From the NCBI RefSeq assembly GCF_020511155.1, contig NZ_CP041216.1, forward strand, positions 3,410,001 to 3,474,000: 64,000 nucleotides of DNA, read 5' to 3'. This DNA is from Shewanella glacialimarina. GTDB taxonomy: Bacteria > Pseudomonadota > Gammaproteobacteria > Enterobacterales > Shewanellaceae. Below the pieces are notes generated by a model that was given only the letters and a program-made list of their open reading frames with translations, was not told the origin of the DNA and did not search any database. The position numbers were made by a program, and so were the translations under genes. Positions 55,071 through 63,712 of this stretch are shown here, piece after piece (position 1 is the first letter of the stretch; each line of letters starts with the position of its first letter).

Positions 55071-55162
55071 AGTGTAAACGCGGCTGCGGCCTTTGCCAGC
55101 ATGGATGCTGGCGTAGAGCCCACAGGGATGTGCTTGTGGCGTGTCGCAGAAGTGTTTGCACT
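55071..55162 (+). repeat. ~90-bp structured repeat element, copy 2
   Basis: Outer arms AGTGTAAACGCGGCTGCGGC (55071-55090) and 55143-55162 pair with several G-U wobbles. Inside are hairpins GCCAGCATGGATGCTGGC (55095-55112) and AGCCCACAGGGATGTGCT (55117-55134), both with GGA in the loop. Same architecture and conserved second hairpin as copy 1 (53231-53320), on the opposite strand. Lies just past the stop of the kinase gene. Confidence 0.8.
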
Positions 55163-55196
55163 TTAAGCCTAATGGAGGTGAGTGACCATTACATTA

Positions 55197-56543
55197 TTAA
55201 CCCTGTTGTACAGGTAACCAAACCTTGACACTTAAACCACCTTCTACACGGTTTTGCATGCTAATTCGGCCACCGTGGGCTTCAATAATCTCGCGGCACA
55301 AGGGCAAACCAATGCCTGTGCCAGACTGCTTAGTTGAGTAAAACGGCAGTAACGCTTGCGATAATACCTCGCTCGACATGCCACTCCCTTCATCTTCCAC
55401 TTTTATTAATAAACCCACTACTGGGTGGGTTATCTGTTCAAAAATCAGTGCGACGCTTTCTGCACTTGAACCAGACTCATGGGCATTTTTCAGTAAGTTA
55501 ATCAGCACTTGTTCTAACTGAACCGCATCAAGTTTAATTGGCGTTTGCGGTAAAGACGACAACACCTTGAATGGGTATTGCTGTGCTAACTGCAGAGTCA
55601 TTTTAGACCAATCAATCAGCTGTTTCTGTGGCAGCGGCAGCTTTGCAAACTCGGCATAATGGGAAATAAACTGACTTAAATGCGTGGTGCGATTCTCGAT
55701 GGTATCAAAAATTAATTGCAGCTTACTGTTATCTAAATGTTGGGTTAAAAACTTACCTGAGTTGACCATAGAGGCGATTGGAGCCACTGAGTTATTCAGC
55801 TCGTGACTGATAATGCGTATCACCTTTTTCCACACAGCCACTTCTTGGCGATTGAGCTCTTTGGTCAGTTGTTTTAGTAAAATTAAATGATGCTGTTGAT
55901 TGTTTTGGGTAAAGCGACCTCGGGAAATATGCCAAGTTTCAACATCACCATCCGTGCCCATATCATCAGCACCGTCAACCGAGTTTCCACCCATCGAAAA
56001 CAGCCCTTCTTGCTCACTGTTTAACGCGGCTTTAAGCGCATCGGGCAACATCATTATCAGTTCAGATAACAGCATACCTTCTACTTTTACACCGTGATTA
56101 AATAAGTGTCTGGCGGCGCCATTAGCATAAATAACCCGTTGATTATCATCAATCAATAACATCACATTGGGTGAGTTTTGAATCACTTTATCGAGCATTA
56201 ACTCACGCTGATAAATAAATTGTCGCTCGCTGCGCAGTTTTGCTGACGCTTGATTGTATAAACTCACCAAAGCATCAAGTTGTGGCTCGCCATAGGGATG
56301 CAGCGACACACTAAAATCATTATCTTTGAAGTTAAGTAAGCCGATTTCAAGTGCTTGCAGGCTGTCACTCAATCTGCGGGTAAGCCACATGCTGCAAAAA
56401 TAACACACCGCCAGCATGACAATAATGGCCAACCATAAGGTGTCATCACCCAATGTAAACCACACTAAAGCGCCTGACACCGAAGCCAAAAGACAACTTA
56501 GCAGGTTACTGATCAGCAATTTAGTGCGCAACGATAACATCAT
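55197..56543 (-). CDS. NtrB/NtrY-like sensor histidine kinase
   Basis: 448 residues. Two close membrane helices (residues ~10-55) with almost no periplasmic part, a linker, a PAS domain (~100-200), the histidine in ISHELNNSVAPIASMVNSG and an ATPase domain with LINLLKNAHESG, EDEGSGMS and GTGIGLPLCREI. It probably senses a membrane or cytosolic signal and phosphorylates the sigma-54 activator whose stop codon overlaps its start (TAATG). Last gene of the export cluster. Confidence 0.92.
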   Translation of the reverse strand: MMLSLRTKLLISNLLSCLLASVSGALVWFTLGDDTLWLAIIVMLAVCYFCSMWLTRRLSDSLQALEIGLLNFKDNDFSVSLHPYGEPQLDALVSLYNQASAKLRSERQFIYQRELMLDKVIQNSPNVMLLIDDNQRVIYANGAARHLFNHGVKVEGMLLSELIMMLPDALKAALNSEQEGLFSMGGNSVDGADDMGTDGDVETWHISRGRFTQNNQQHHLILLKQLTKELNRQEVAVWKKVIRIISHELNNSVAPIASMVNSGKFLTQHLDNSKLQLIFDTIENRTTHLSQFISHYAEFAKLPLPQKQLIDWSKMTLQLAQQYPFKVLSSLPQTPIKLDAVQLEQVLINLLKNAHESGSSAESVALIFEQITHPVVGLLIKVEDEGSGMSSEVLSQALLPFYSTKQSGTGIGLPLCREIIEAHGGRISMQNRVEGGLSVKVWLPVQQG

Positions 56544-57946
56544 TATTTAGTCACCCTAAGACCATATTTTTCCATACGACGATAAAGGGCTTGTCGGCTT
56601 AGACCAAAGGATTTAGCGACTCTGGCAATTACGCCATTATGTTGGGTTAAGGCCTCTTCTATCTGTTGCTTGTCGGGTTCGAAAATCGACTGAGTATCAT
56701 CAGTATCTTGCTTACGGTTATTAAGATGATCTTCAACCACCAAGTCATACTGGGCAGCCACGCCGCCATTAGCTACTGCCATTAAGCCAAAATCATCAAT
56801 CGTAAGCTGTGCGGATTTTGCCAGTAACGCCGCCCGTTTACAGGCGTTTTCTAATTCGCGCACATTACCCGACCAACTGTGTGTAAGTAACGCCTGTTGG
56901 GTCGACTTATCAAGGCTAAAATTCGCACCTATAAAGTGTTTTACTAAGGGTAAAATATCATCTTGACGTTGATTGAGTGGCGGCACATTCAGTTCAATCA
57001 CATTTAAGCGGTAAAACAAATCTTCACGAAAACGCCCATGGGCTATATCGTCGGCTAAATAAGCGTTAGTGGCACTCACCACCCGCACATTCACTTTGCG
57101 GGTTTGATGGCTACCTAAACGTTCAAACTCACCGGTTTGCAACACGCGCAATAGTTTCACTTGGCCAGATAATGGCAAATTACCAATTTCATCTAAAAAT
57201 AACGTGCCACCGTCGGCCGCTTCAAAACGGCCGATACGGGTTTTATTTGCGCCGGTAAAAGCACCCGCTTCGGCGCCGAACAATTCGGCTTCTAGTAAAT
57301 CTAGCGGTAAAGCGCCAATGTTAACCTTAATAAAGGGTTTGTCTTTTAATGGCGAGTTCGCCTGTAAAATATCGGCTATTTTATCTTTGCCCGCACCATT
57401 GGGACCAGTGATCATTACCGACACATCGGAGCGCGCCACCTGTAATGCCAAATCAACACAGCGCTGCATAGCGCCACTGCCAAACACTAAGCCACATAAA
57501 TCAGCACCATTAATGGCCGACATACGTTCGCTGTCTATCCGAGTTAATTGACTGTTTTGCTGAGACAACCGATAAATTGATAAGAGGTTACTAATACTAT
57601 TGAGCAGCTTGGCGTCATCCCAAGGTTTACCCATGTAATCGGCGGCGCCCGCTTTGACTAACTCGACAGCGGTTTCTAATTGAGTCCAAGCCGTCATTAA
57701 AATAATCGGTAAATTAGGCTGTAACTGACGCAATGCGTAAAACAGTTGTTTACCCTCTTCACCCGAGGTGGTGTCACGGCTAAAGTTCATGTCCTGAATA
57801 ACCAGGCTGATCTCTTTATTCGTGACAATCTCAACTGCCGCGGCTGGCGTGTGACAAAAAATAGCCTGATAGCCATGCAACTCAATCATCAGTTCAAGTG
57901 CCTGACAAATAGCATGGTTGTCATCAACAATTAAAATATTATCCAT
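56543..57946 (-). CDS. NtrC-family sigma-54-dependent response regulator
   Basis: 467 residues: REC domain (~1-120, aspartate in VIQDMNFSRD), AAA+ domain with Walker A-like GPNGAGKDKI, intact sigma-54 contact loop AGAFTGA, and GGTLFLDEIGNLPLSGQVK, then a C-terminal Fis-type helix-turn-helix (RVAKSFGLSRQALYRRMEKY). It should activate sigma-54 promoters when phosphorylated. The likely target is the promoter at 63073-63089 with the palindromic half-sites further upstream. Confidence 0.94.
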   Translation of the reverse strand: MDNILIVDDNHAICQALELMIELHGYQAIFCHTPAAAVEIVTNKEISLVIQDMNFSRDTTSGEEGKQLFYALRQLQPNLPIILMTAWTQLETAVELVKAGAADYMGKPWDDAKLLNSISNLLSIYRLSQQNSQLTRIDSERMSAINGADLCGLVFGSGAMQRCVDLALQVARSDVSVMITGPNGAGKDKIADILQANSPLKDKPFIKVNIGALPLDLLEAELFGAEAGAFTGANKTRIGRFEAADGGTLFLDEIGNLPLSGQVKLLRVLQTGEFERLGSHQTRKVNVRVVSATNAYLADDIAHGRFREDLFYRLNVIELNVPPLNQRQDDILPLVKHFIGANFSLDKSTQQALLTHSWSGNVRELENACKRAALLAKSAQLTIDDFGLMAVANGGVAAQYDLVVEDHLNNRKQDTDDTQSIFEPDKQQIEEALTQHNGVIARVAKSFGLSRQALYRRMEKYGLRVTK

Positions 57947-58106
57947 TAAAGTTTATTTGAGTCCAATTAGGTTGCAGCTATACAAAAACATGTTTACACA
58001 AAAGTCTGTTTATACAATCAACATTTAAAACAAAAGGCAATAAACAATAACATGACAAAAGACCTCACTGTCACGCTATTGTTAAGTACAAGCGCCGTTT
58101 TGCATA

Positions 58107-59315
58107 TTAAACGCTACGCGTTGCCATGGCAGGTGAAATATTAGCGGCTTTGGCTGCCGGCACTATTACTGCAAAGGTCGTCACAACCAGTAAACCAATC
58201 ACAGACATAATAGGATAAATCACTGGCACCATAGGCAAGCTATAAAGTGACATTAATTGCTGTCCAAGCACTAATGCTAACATACCGCCGATAACGCCAC
58301 CGACAATACATATCAAATAGTTTTCGACCATAAAGTATTGAATAATATCGCGCTTGCGCGCTCCTAGTGCTCTACGTGTGCCTATTTGTTTGGTGCGGCG
58401 TTGAATGTTAAACATCACCATCCCGGTTAATCCCAGTGCTGTAATTAATAGCAATAACACCACCATAATACTCAATACCGTCGCCATTAAACGATGGTTA
58501 CTATAGGTTCTGTCACGCAGTTCAGCCACTGTTTGAAAATTATCCAACACCCGATTTGGATTTTCTGCATGAAACGCTTTGCGAATGGCCTCTTCTAAGC
58601 CTTTGGTGTGCTCGGGTAAGGCTCGCACCATATAGGATTTATTACTGCCATAACCACCAAAGTCGATATTTTGAATAACACTGTATTCAAAGTTTTCATG
58701 GTCAACCCAAGCTCCTTGCAGTTTTTCTACCACGCCAATAATCGTTACAGCTTGATCACCTTGATACACGGTTTTACCTAATGGCGATTCATCCCCCCAA
58801 AACGCTTTAGCTAGGGGCTGCGACACCATTGCCAACATACCGCTATCACTGAAATTGGTATTAATTTCATCTGCGGTAAAATTACGCCCTGCAATTAACT
58901 TTGCTCCCATCACGTTGAGTAAGTGCTCGTTACCCAAATAAAAGGCAAAACCTGGGGTGCTTTTAGCAATGTCTTCGTTTGGGCTGTCGGTATAGCGATC
59001 CATCCAACCACTATCACTTAACGGCAGCATATTACTTGAACTGGCATCAATCACATTGGGCAGCGAGCGCAAAATTTGTTGATCCACTTGGTTTTGCTTA
59101 GCATTGTCGATAGCTGGGTCGAAGTTATATACACTAAAAGTAAGAATTTGATCTTCAGCATAACCCGAATCTCGCTGCATTAACGACAAACGCTCGTTAA
59201 TAATAAAGCTGGCGTTAGCCACAATAGCGACAGACAAAATAATCTGTAGTAACAGTAAAACAGGTGCACTTTTACTGCGCATTAAACTGGATAAAATCGG
59301 TTTTATATGTAACAT
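58107..59315 (-). CDS. MacB/FtsX-like ABC permease (second)
   Basis: 402 residues. N-terminal helix, large periplasmic MacB-like domain, three C-terminal helices with IGTRRALGARKRDIIQYFMV, the FtsX-family coupling motif. Forms the membrane part of a mechanotransmission ABC exporter with the neighbouring permease (29 bases away) and ATPase. Followed by a 160-base gap before the regulator gene; that gap contains TGTTTACACA and TGTTTATACA repeats but no TGTCCG site. Confidence 0.9.
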   Translation of the reverse strand: MLHIKPILSSLMRSKSAPVLLLLQIILSVAIVANASFIINERLSLMQRDSGYAEDQILTFSVYNFDPAIDNAKQNQVDQQILRSLPNVIDASSSNMLPLSDSGWMDRYTDSPNEDIAKSTPGFAFYLGNEHLLNVMGAKLIAGRNFTADEINTNFSDSGMLAMVSQPLAKAFWGDESPLGKTVYQGDQAVTIIGVVEKLQGAWVDHENFEYSVIQNIDFGGYGSNKSYMVRALPEHTKGLEEAIRKAFHAENPNRVLDNFQTVAELRDRTYSNHRLMATVLSIMVVLLLLITALGLTGMVMFNIQRRTKQIGTRRALGARKRDIIQYFMVENYLICIVGGVIGGMLALVLGQQLMSLYSLPMVPVIYPIMSVIGLLVVTTFAVIVPAAKAANISPAMATRSV

Positions 59316-59344
59316 GGCGATGTCCTTTTTAACTTTTACTGGAG

Positions 59345-60658
59345 TTATTGGGCTTTTAAATACACGCTAGGTTTAGTGCGACACACCACCCACGCAGGGT
59401 ATACACCCGCTAATACCGCGGTAGAAATCGCAATAAGCGGGGTGATAAACCACATACTGGCATCAAGCCCTGTCAAACTTTGATCTACTTCGAAATAAGC
59501 ATGCAACGCAGTTAATGACCCCCATGCCCATAACAGACCAATCACCCCACCAATAAAGCCAATCATGCCGACTTCAACCATGTATTGACTGAAAATCTGT
59601 CTGCGGCTGGCACCAATAGCCCGTCTAACACCCACTTCTGGGGCTCGCTTTAAAAACTTGGTAAGCAACAGCCCGAGAATATTCACCAAGCACACACTTA
59701 AAAACATCAAGCTTAATCCGACTAAAATTTTGGTGTCTTTATGTACTACATTATTGTCTTCGAGCCATTTAGCCACGTCGCTAATTTGCACCAATTCTGG
59801 GATTGTTTTAGCGGTATCGGTAAATCGACCTATAGCGCGCTGCTGCTCAACATAACGAGTTAGCCATTCTTGATAACTTTGCTTTTGTTCCACAGTGTTA
59901 AGTTCGGTCCAAAATTGAATCCATATTTTTTCTGACACTAATCTATCGTTATACGTCAGCATGGGTTCAGTTCTCCAACCATTGGTATTACCCCACACTT
60001 CAAACTCTTCTTGCGGCGTTAATGAAAATGGAATGAAGATTTCTTCAGCCTCATTAAACGCGCCGTTTAGTGGGTCATAATATTTGGGCTGTGGATTCCA
60101 GTCTTCAATTACCCCAACAATTTGATAAGGTTTGCGGTTTAAAAATACGGTTTTACCGACACTGTTTTTACCTTCAAAAAAGCGTAAGTTCAGTTTTTGA
60201 CTAATTACAACTTGGTAAGCTGGGCGTAAATCAACGCTGGCATCCCAGTAGCTGCCATATAGAAATGGCACTGAAAAAATCTTAAAAAAGTCCCTATCGG
60301 TCACCCGCACACTATTTAATACCGGCTCGATTTTGGGGTTGTCCGACTGCAGTGCTAAGCCGGTACGAAACGTCGCTGCTTTCAATTCAAGCTCTACATT
60401 ATTGCGTAAGATCATTGCATCCATATAGGTAATGTTAGAGCTAAACTCATCCCAGGTATCTAAGCCTTGGCTCCACAGCTGAACCGAGTTAATCATCTCG
60501 CTGCGTTCGCCTGCCGGGTTATAAGACATGGTTTTATAAACGTTTAAAGTAGTAATGGTAATACCAATACCAATTGAAATCGCTAATACCATTAACATCG
60601 ATAACATCGGTGTTTTTCGAATACTTCGCCACGCTAAATCACAATAGTAAAAAAACAT
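59345..60658 (-). CDS. MacB/FtsX-like ABC permease (first)
   Basis: 437 residues. N-terminal helix (MLSMLMVLAISIGIGITITT), periplasmic domain of about 250 residues, and three C-terminal helices with PEVGVRRAIGASRRQIFSQY. AGGAG precedes the ATG. Two distinct permeases imply a heterodimeric transporter, unlike the MacB homodimer with fused ATPase. Eighteen bases downstream of the ATPase gene. Confidence 0.9.
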   Translation of the reverse strand: MFFYYCDLAWRSIRKTPMLSMLMVLAISIGIGITITTLNVYKTMSYNPAGERSEMINSVQLWSQGLDTWDEFSSNITYMDAMILRNNVELELKAATFRTGLALQSDNPKIEPVLNSVRVTDRDFFKIFSVPFLYGSYWDASVDLRPAYQVVISQKLNLRFFEGKNSVGKTVFLNRKPYQIVGVIEDWNPQPKYYDPLNGAFNEAEEIFIPFSLTPQEEFEVWGNTNGWRTEPMLTYNDRLVSEKIWIQFWTELNTVEQKQSYQEWLTRYVEQQRAIGRFTDTAKTIPELVQISDVAKWLEDNNVVHKDTKILVGLSLMFLSVCLVNILGLLLTKFLKRAPEVGVRRAIGASRRQIFSQYMVEVGMIGFIGGVIGLLWAWGSLTALHAYFEVDQSLTGLDASMWFITPLIAISTAVLAGVYPAWVVCRTKPSVYLKAQ

Positions 60659-60676
60659 AATGCTCTCCTTATGCGA

Positions 60677-61375
60677 TTAACGCGTGCCCGTAGCAGCTTG
60701 TTGGTACATCGAAAAGTCACACACTTGACCATCAACAATTTGAATATTGCGCTGGGCACGGCGGGCAAGTTCTGGGTCATGGGTGACCATAATAATGGTG
60801 GTGCCTTGTTGATTGATATTTTCAAGTAGCTCCATCACTTGGCGTGCCATTAAGCTGTCTAGGTTACCGGTTGGTTCATCGGCGAGTAAAAAACGCGGCT
60901 CGCCCGCTAAGGCACGTGCTATCGCGACCCTTTGCTGCTGTCCGCCAGACAACTGCGTCGGTAAATGCTTCATTCGCGCACCTAAACCCACTTGTTCTAA
61001 TGCTGATTCTACTCGACGCTTACGCTCACTCGCTTTCATACCGCGATAACGCAGCGGTACTTCGACGTTTTCGGCCAAGTTAAGATCAGGGATAAGGTTG
61101 AATCCCTGAAAGATAAAGCCAATCTTTTCATTACGGACTTTGGCGCTATTGTTGTCACTTAAGTTCGACACATTGACACCATCAAGGCTGAACTCGCCAG
61201 AGGTAAAACCTTCAAGTAAACCAGCAATATTCAAAAAGGTGGTTTTGCCTGAACCAGAGGGACCGGTTACTGCCACAAATTCGCCCTCTTGTACTTCAAG
61301 GTTAAAGTCTCGCAGGGCATGGGTTTCAACTAAATCGGTTTTAAATACTTTACTGATATTTTTCATGGATAACAT
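60677..61375 (-). CDS. MacB/LolD-like ABC transporter ATPase
   Basis: 232 residues from the ATG at 61375 with AGGAAAG upstream; a longer frame to 61477 gives an unrelated extension. Walker A GPSGSGKTT, Q loop FQGFNL, signature LSGGQQQRVAIARAL, Walker B FLLADEPTGNLDS and switch histidine VTHD are all present. Powers the export system with the two downstream permeases. Confidence 0.94.
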   Translation of the reverse strand: MLSMKNISKVFKTDLVETHALRDFNLEVQEGEFVAVTGPSGSGKTTFLNIAGLLEGFTSGEFSLDGVNVSNLSDNNSAKVRNEKIGFIFQGFNLIPDLNLAENVEVPLRYRGMKASERKRRVESALEQVGLGARMKHLPTQLSGGQQQRVAIARALAGEPRFLLADEPTGNLDSLMARQVMELLENINQQGTTIIMVTHDPELARRAQRNIQIVDGQVCDFSMYQQAATGTR

Positions 61376-61501
61376 ACTGGCTTTCCTTAGTTTAATCGGT
61401 TGTAACACCTCAGTATTGATGGCGCTTAAGAGCAATACTGTTGATGTAAATACGGTTAATTCAAATTCTGTCGACATCTATTCTGCTGGCGTAAAAAAGA
61501 C

Positions 61502-61723
61502 TTAAAGCAGCAATTTAATTTGGGCAAGTGAGCTGATAGCAATATCGATACTGACCGTGTGACTATCACCTAAGAGTTGAGTCGATACATGGCTGCCCAT
61601 ATCAATTAAGTGCAAACTTACCGACAACCAGTCAGTATGATTATCAATTCGATAAATCACTGCCACGACCAAAAGAAATAAAGCGGCTAGTTCAATAAAC
61701 TGTTTGCGTTGTATGACTGACAT
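61502..61723 (-). CDS. Small single-helix membrane protein in the export operon
   Basis: 73 residues; GGGG lies five bases before the ATG at 61723. One N-terminal membrane helix (FIELAALFLLVVAVIYRI) then a short, probably periplasmic domain. It fills the gap between the membrane-fusion gene and the ATPase on the same strand, so it is likely an accessory subunit. I do not recognise the family; the annotation as real gene rests on position, start signal and helix. Confidence 0.55.
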   Translation of the reverse strand: MSVIQRKQFIELAALFLLVVAVIYRIDNHTDWLSVSLHLIDMGSHVSTQLLGDSHTVSIDIAISSLAQIKLLL

Positions 61724-61759
61724 GGGATCCCCTTACTCGTTAAATTTTTAGTAATTAGC

Positions 61760-63019
61760 TTATCTAATCTGAATTTTAGGCTGATTTTTAAAGCTTTCAG
61801 TGCCTGATATCACCCACACCTCACCTTCTTCACCACCGTCAAGCACTTCAACCTGGCTCATACTGCGCACACCAAGTTTGACTGTTTTTTGCTGCGCAAT
61901 AGACTCGCTCACTTGGTAGGCCACTTCACCGCCAAGGTTAAGAAAATCACCACGTTTGACCATCAACACATTGGGTCTATTTTCTAATAATACTCGGGCT
62001 GACAAACGCTGATTTTGACGTAAAGACAAGGTATTACTGTCAGCAAAGCGCACTCTGGCAGTGACTTCACGGTTACGTACTTCAGGCGATATTGACGACA
62101 ACTGCCCCACCACATTGACGCTGCCAAAACTCAACTCAACATCCATACCTAATCCAAGCTCATCGGCATAAGATTCCGGCACGGCCAGTTCGGCTTCAAA
62201 GGCGGTTAAATCGACTACGGTTAATATTGGCTGGCTAGCTGCAATACGCGCTTTTTGCTCCACCAGCCAATTACCGATAATGCCGCTAACAGGGGCGATG
62301 ATATTGAGGGCATTTGCCTGGCGAGTTAACTCACTGACCACTAAATCTTGGCGCTCTACCTCAAGGGTGCGATTTTTAATTTCGAAGGTCAGTGTGTCGC
62401 GCATCAAATCGACTTCTTGCTGAGCGTGTTTGTGTAGCAATTTGGCTTTGTGTAAATCATCTTTGCTTTTTTCAAAATCGATTTTGCTGATTAAACTCGA
62501 TTCAATTAATTGATCACCACGACGGCTTTCACGATCCGCGGCTTCTAAATCTACTTTCGCCATGTCTAAAATCTGGCTAACGCGTAATTGCTCACGACGA
62601 GCATCTAATTTGGCACGCTCTAAACTGCCCTGCATACCTTCAAATAATGACTGCTGTTGTTGCAGTTCACTTTGTAAACGTGGGCTGTCAATCTTGGCCA
62701 CTACTTGCCCAAGTTCCACTTCATCGCCAGGCTGACTTAATAGCGTCACCACACCTTCCTCAGTGCTGTATAAAATCGGCGCGTTAGCAGCCACAATTTT
62801 CCCTGTAGTGGCAATATCGCGCACCAAGGTGCCACGGGTCAGGGTTGCTAAACGTAAATCGGCACCATCAACTGATCGCACTGAACTGTCATAGCCTAAA
62901 CTCGCCCACACCAATGCACTCATCAATATTGCACCGCCGCCTATTATCAAAGGCAAACGCAGTTTACGACCTAACTTAGGTGCTATAACCGTATCTTGGC
63001 TGCTGGTATCTTTAATCAT
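61760..63019 (-). CDS. HlyD/MacA-like membrane-fusion protein
   Basis: 419 residues from the ATG at 63019, with GAGGAA five bases upstream; the longer frame to 63085 would run into the sigma-54 promoter. One N-terminal membrane helix (LPLIIGGGAILMSALVWASL), a barrel-sandwich half (GDEVELGQVVAKIDSPRL), a long coiled coil (~115-240), the second half and a beta-barrel domain. It links the inner-membrane ABC transporter to an outer-membrane channel such as TolC, which is not encoded here. First gene of the export operon. Confidence 0.93.
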   Translation of the reverse strand: MIKDTSSQDTVIAPKLGRKLRLPLIIGGGAILMSALVWASLGYDSSVRSVDGADLRLATLTRGTLVRDIATTGKIVAANAPILYSTEEGVVTLLSQPGDEVELGQVVAKIDSPRLQSELQQQQSLFEGMQGSLERAKLDARREQLRVSQILDMAKVDLEAADRESRRGDQLIESSLISKIDFEKSKDDLHKAKLLHKHAQQEVDLMRDTLTFEIKNRTLEVERQDLVVSELTRQANALNIIAPVSGIIGNWLVEQKARIAASQPILTVVDLTAFEAELAVPESYADELGLGMDVELSFGSVNVVGQLSSISPEVRNREVTARVRFADSNTLSLRQNQRLSARVLLENRPNVLMVKRGDFLNLGGEVAYQVSESIAQQKTVKLGVRSMSQVEVLDGGEEGEVWVISGTESFKNQPKIQIR

Positions 63020-63072
63020 CTTGGTTCCTCGGTCGGTGCGAACAACACACCTTTCACATATATACCAAGACA

Positions 63073-63089
63073 AAGCACAAGCCATGCCA
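63073..63089 (-). promoter_or_regulatory. Sigma-54 (-24/-12) promoter of the export operon
   Basis: On the minus strand TGGCATGGCTTGTGCTT fits TGGCAC-N5-TTGCW with GG and GC exactly ten bases apart; the deviations are T for C in the -24 box and G for T in the -12 box. It lies about 55 bases upstream of the membrane-fusion start codon. The same cluster encodes a GAFTGA-containing activator. Confidence 0.75.
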
Positions 63090-63111
63090 ATTATTATTTA
63101 TTGTTATTTTT

Positions 63112-63130
63112 CATAATGATAGTCATTTAA
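63112..63130. promoter_or_regulatory. Fur-box-like sequence
   Basis: CATAATGATAGTCATTTAA agrees with the 19-bp Fur consensus at 14 positions by eye. It lies between the sigma-54 core promoter and the activator half-sites. Could add iron control or be chance in AT-rich DNA. Confidence 0.35.
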
Positions 63131-63140
63131 AAAGATAACA

Positions 63141-63213
63141 GGACAGTCTAAAAGTGTCCGCGGACAGGGTTAATAACTGTCCGGTTATTAAGGAAGTGTC
63201 CGAACGGACACTT
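63141..63213. promoter_or_regulatory. Cluster of TGTCCG/CGGACA half-sites (probable activator enhancer)
   Basis: Six half-sites in 73 bases: GGACA 63141, TGTCCG 63155, CGGACA 63161, TGTCCG 63178, TGTCCG 63197, CGGACA 63205. The strongest is the perfect palindrome AAGTGTCCG-AA-CGGACACTT (63194-63213); CGGACAG-N9-CTGTCCG spans 63161-63183. It lies 52-140 bases upstream of the sigma-54 promoter, as expected for an NtrC-type enhancer. Confidence 0.7.
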
Positions 63214-63490
63214 ATACTTCATAAAACATAAGGATTATTAAGGCGAAATGATGTCGATCCGATAAGATTCTGAGTTGCTGATGGCTGATGGCTGAATACC
63301 GATAAATAACTTTTAACTCACTTATCAATAAAATGAGTTAATAATTACACTCTAAATATTAACCATAAAACAGGGGCATCATCTGGTATACAGGTTACTT
63401 GATAGAAAATGGTGCGCAGCCATGTGGCTTAAATTGAACAAGCTGAATACTGCCAATAATCGTGGTATGACAACAATCAACATCACTTAA
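63214..63490. other. Non-coding region upstream of the export operon
   Basis: With the regulatory sites it forms a 471-base gap from 63020. It holds a heptamer repeated three times (GCTGATG, GCTGATG, GCTGAAT at 63277-63297) and otherwise nothing I can name. Confidence 0.4.
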
Positions 63491-63712
63491 TCAATAGGAT
63501 GAATTAGGTGTGCTTTCAGGATTTATATCACCATAAACTTCTTCAGGATCAACATCATTTATCAGTAAAGTCTCCCTTACTGTTTCAATGTGATCTAATA
63601 TTTTTTGATAATCATCACCATATTCATATTTAGTGACTTCAATTGACTTTGGCATATAGGTAAAAGCAATTTTCAATGCATTTAACGCTGACGGGTTCAT
63701 TTTTTCGCTCAT
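63491..63712 (-). CDS. Small acidic protein of unknown function
   Basis: 73 residues; GGAG lies six bases before the ATG at 63712. Acidic C-terminal half (NDVDPEEVYGDINPEST), helical middle (YQKILDHIETVRETLLI). No signal or membrane segment; family not recognised. The strong binding site supports translation. Stands alone; the 288 bases to its right hold no gene I can support. Confidence 0.6.
   Translation of the reverse strand: MSEKMNPSALNALKIAFTYMPKSIEVTKYEYGDDYQKILDHIETVRETLLINDVDPEEVYGDINPESTPNSSY

Noticed and set aside
57947..58106. Separate sigma-54 promoter for the regulator-kinase pair
   Set aside because: The gap has TGTTTACACA-like repeats but neither TGTCCG half-sites nor a -24/-12 element.
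63061..63085. Upstream start of the membrane-fusion protein at 63085
   Set aside because: Would place coding sequence over the sigma-54 promoter and lacks a binding site; the ATG at 63019 has GAGGAA.
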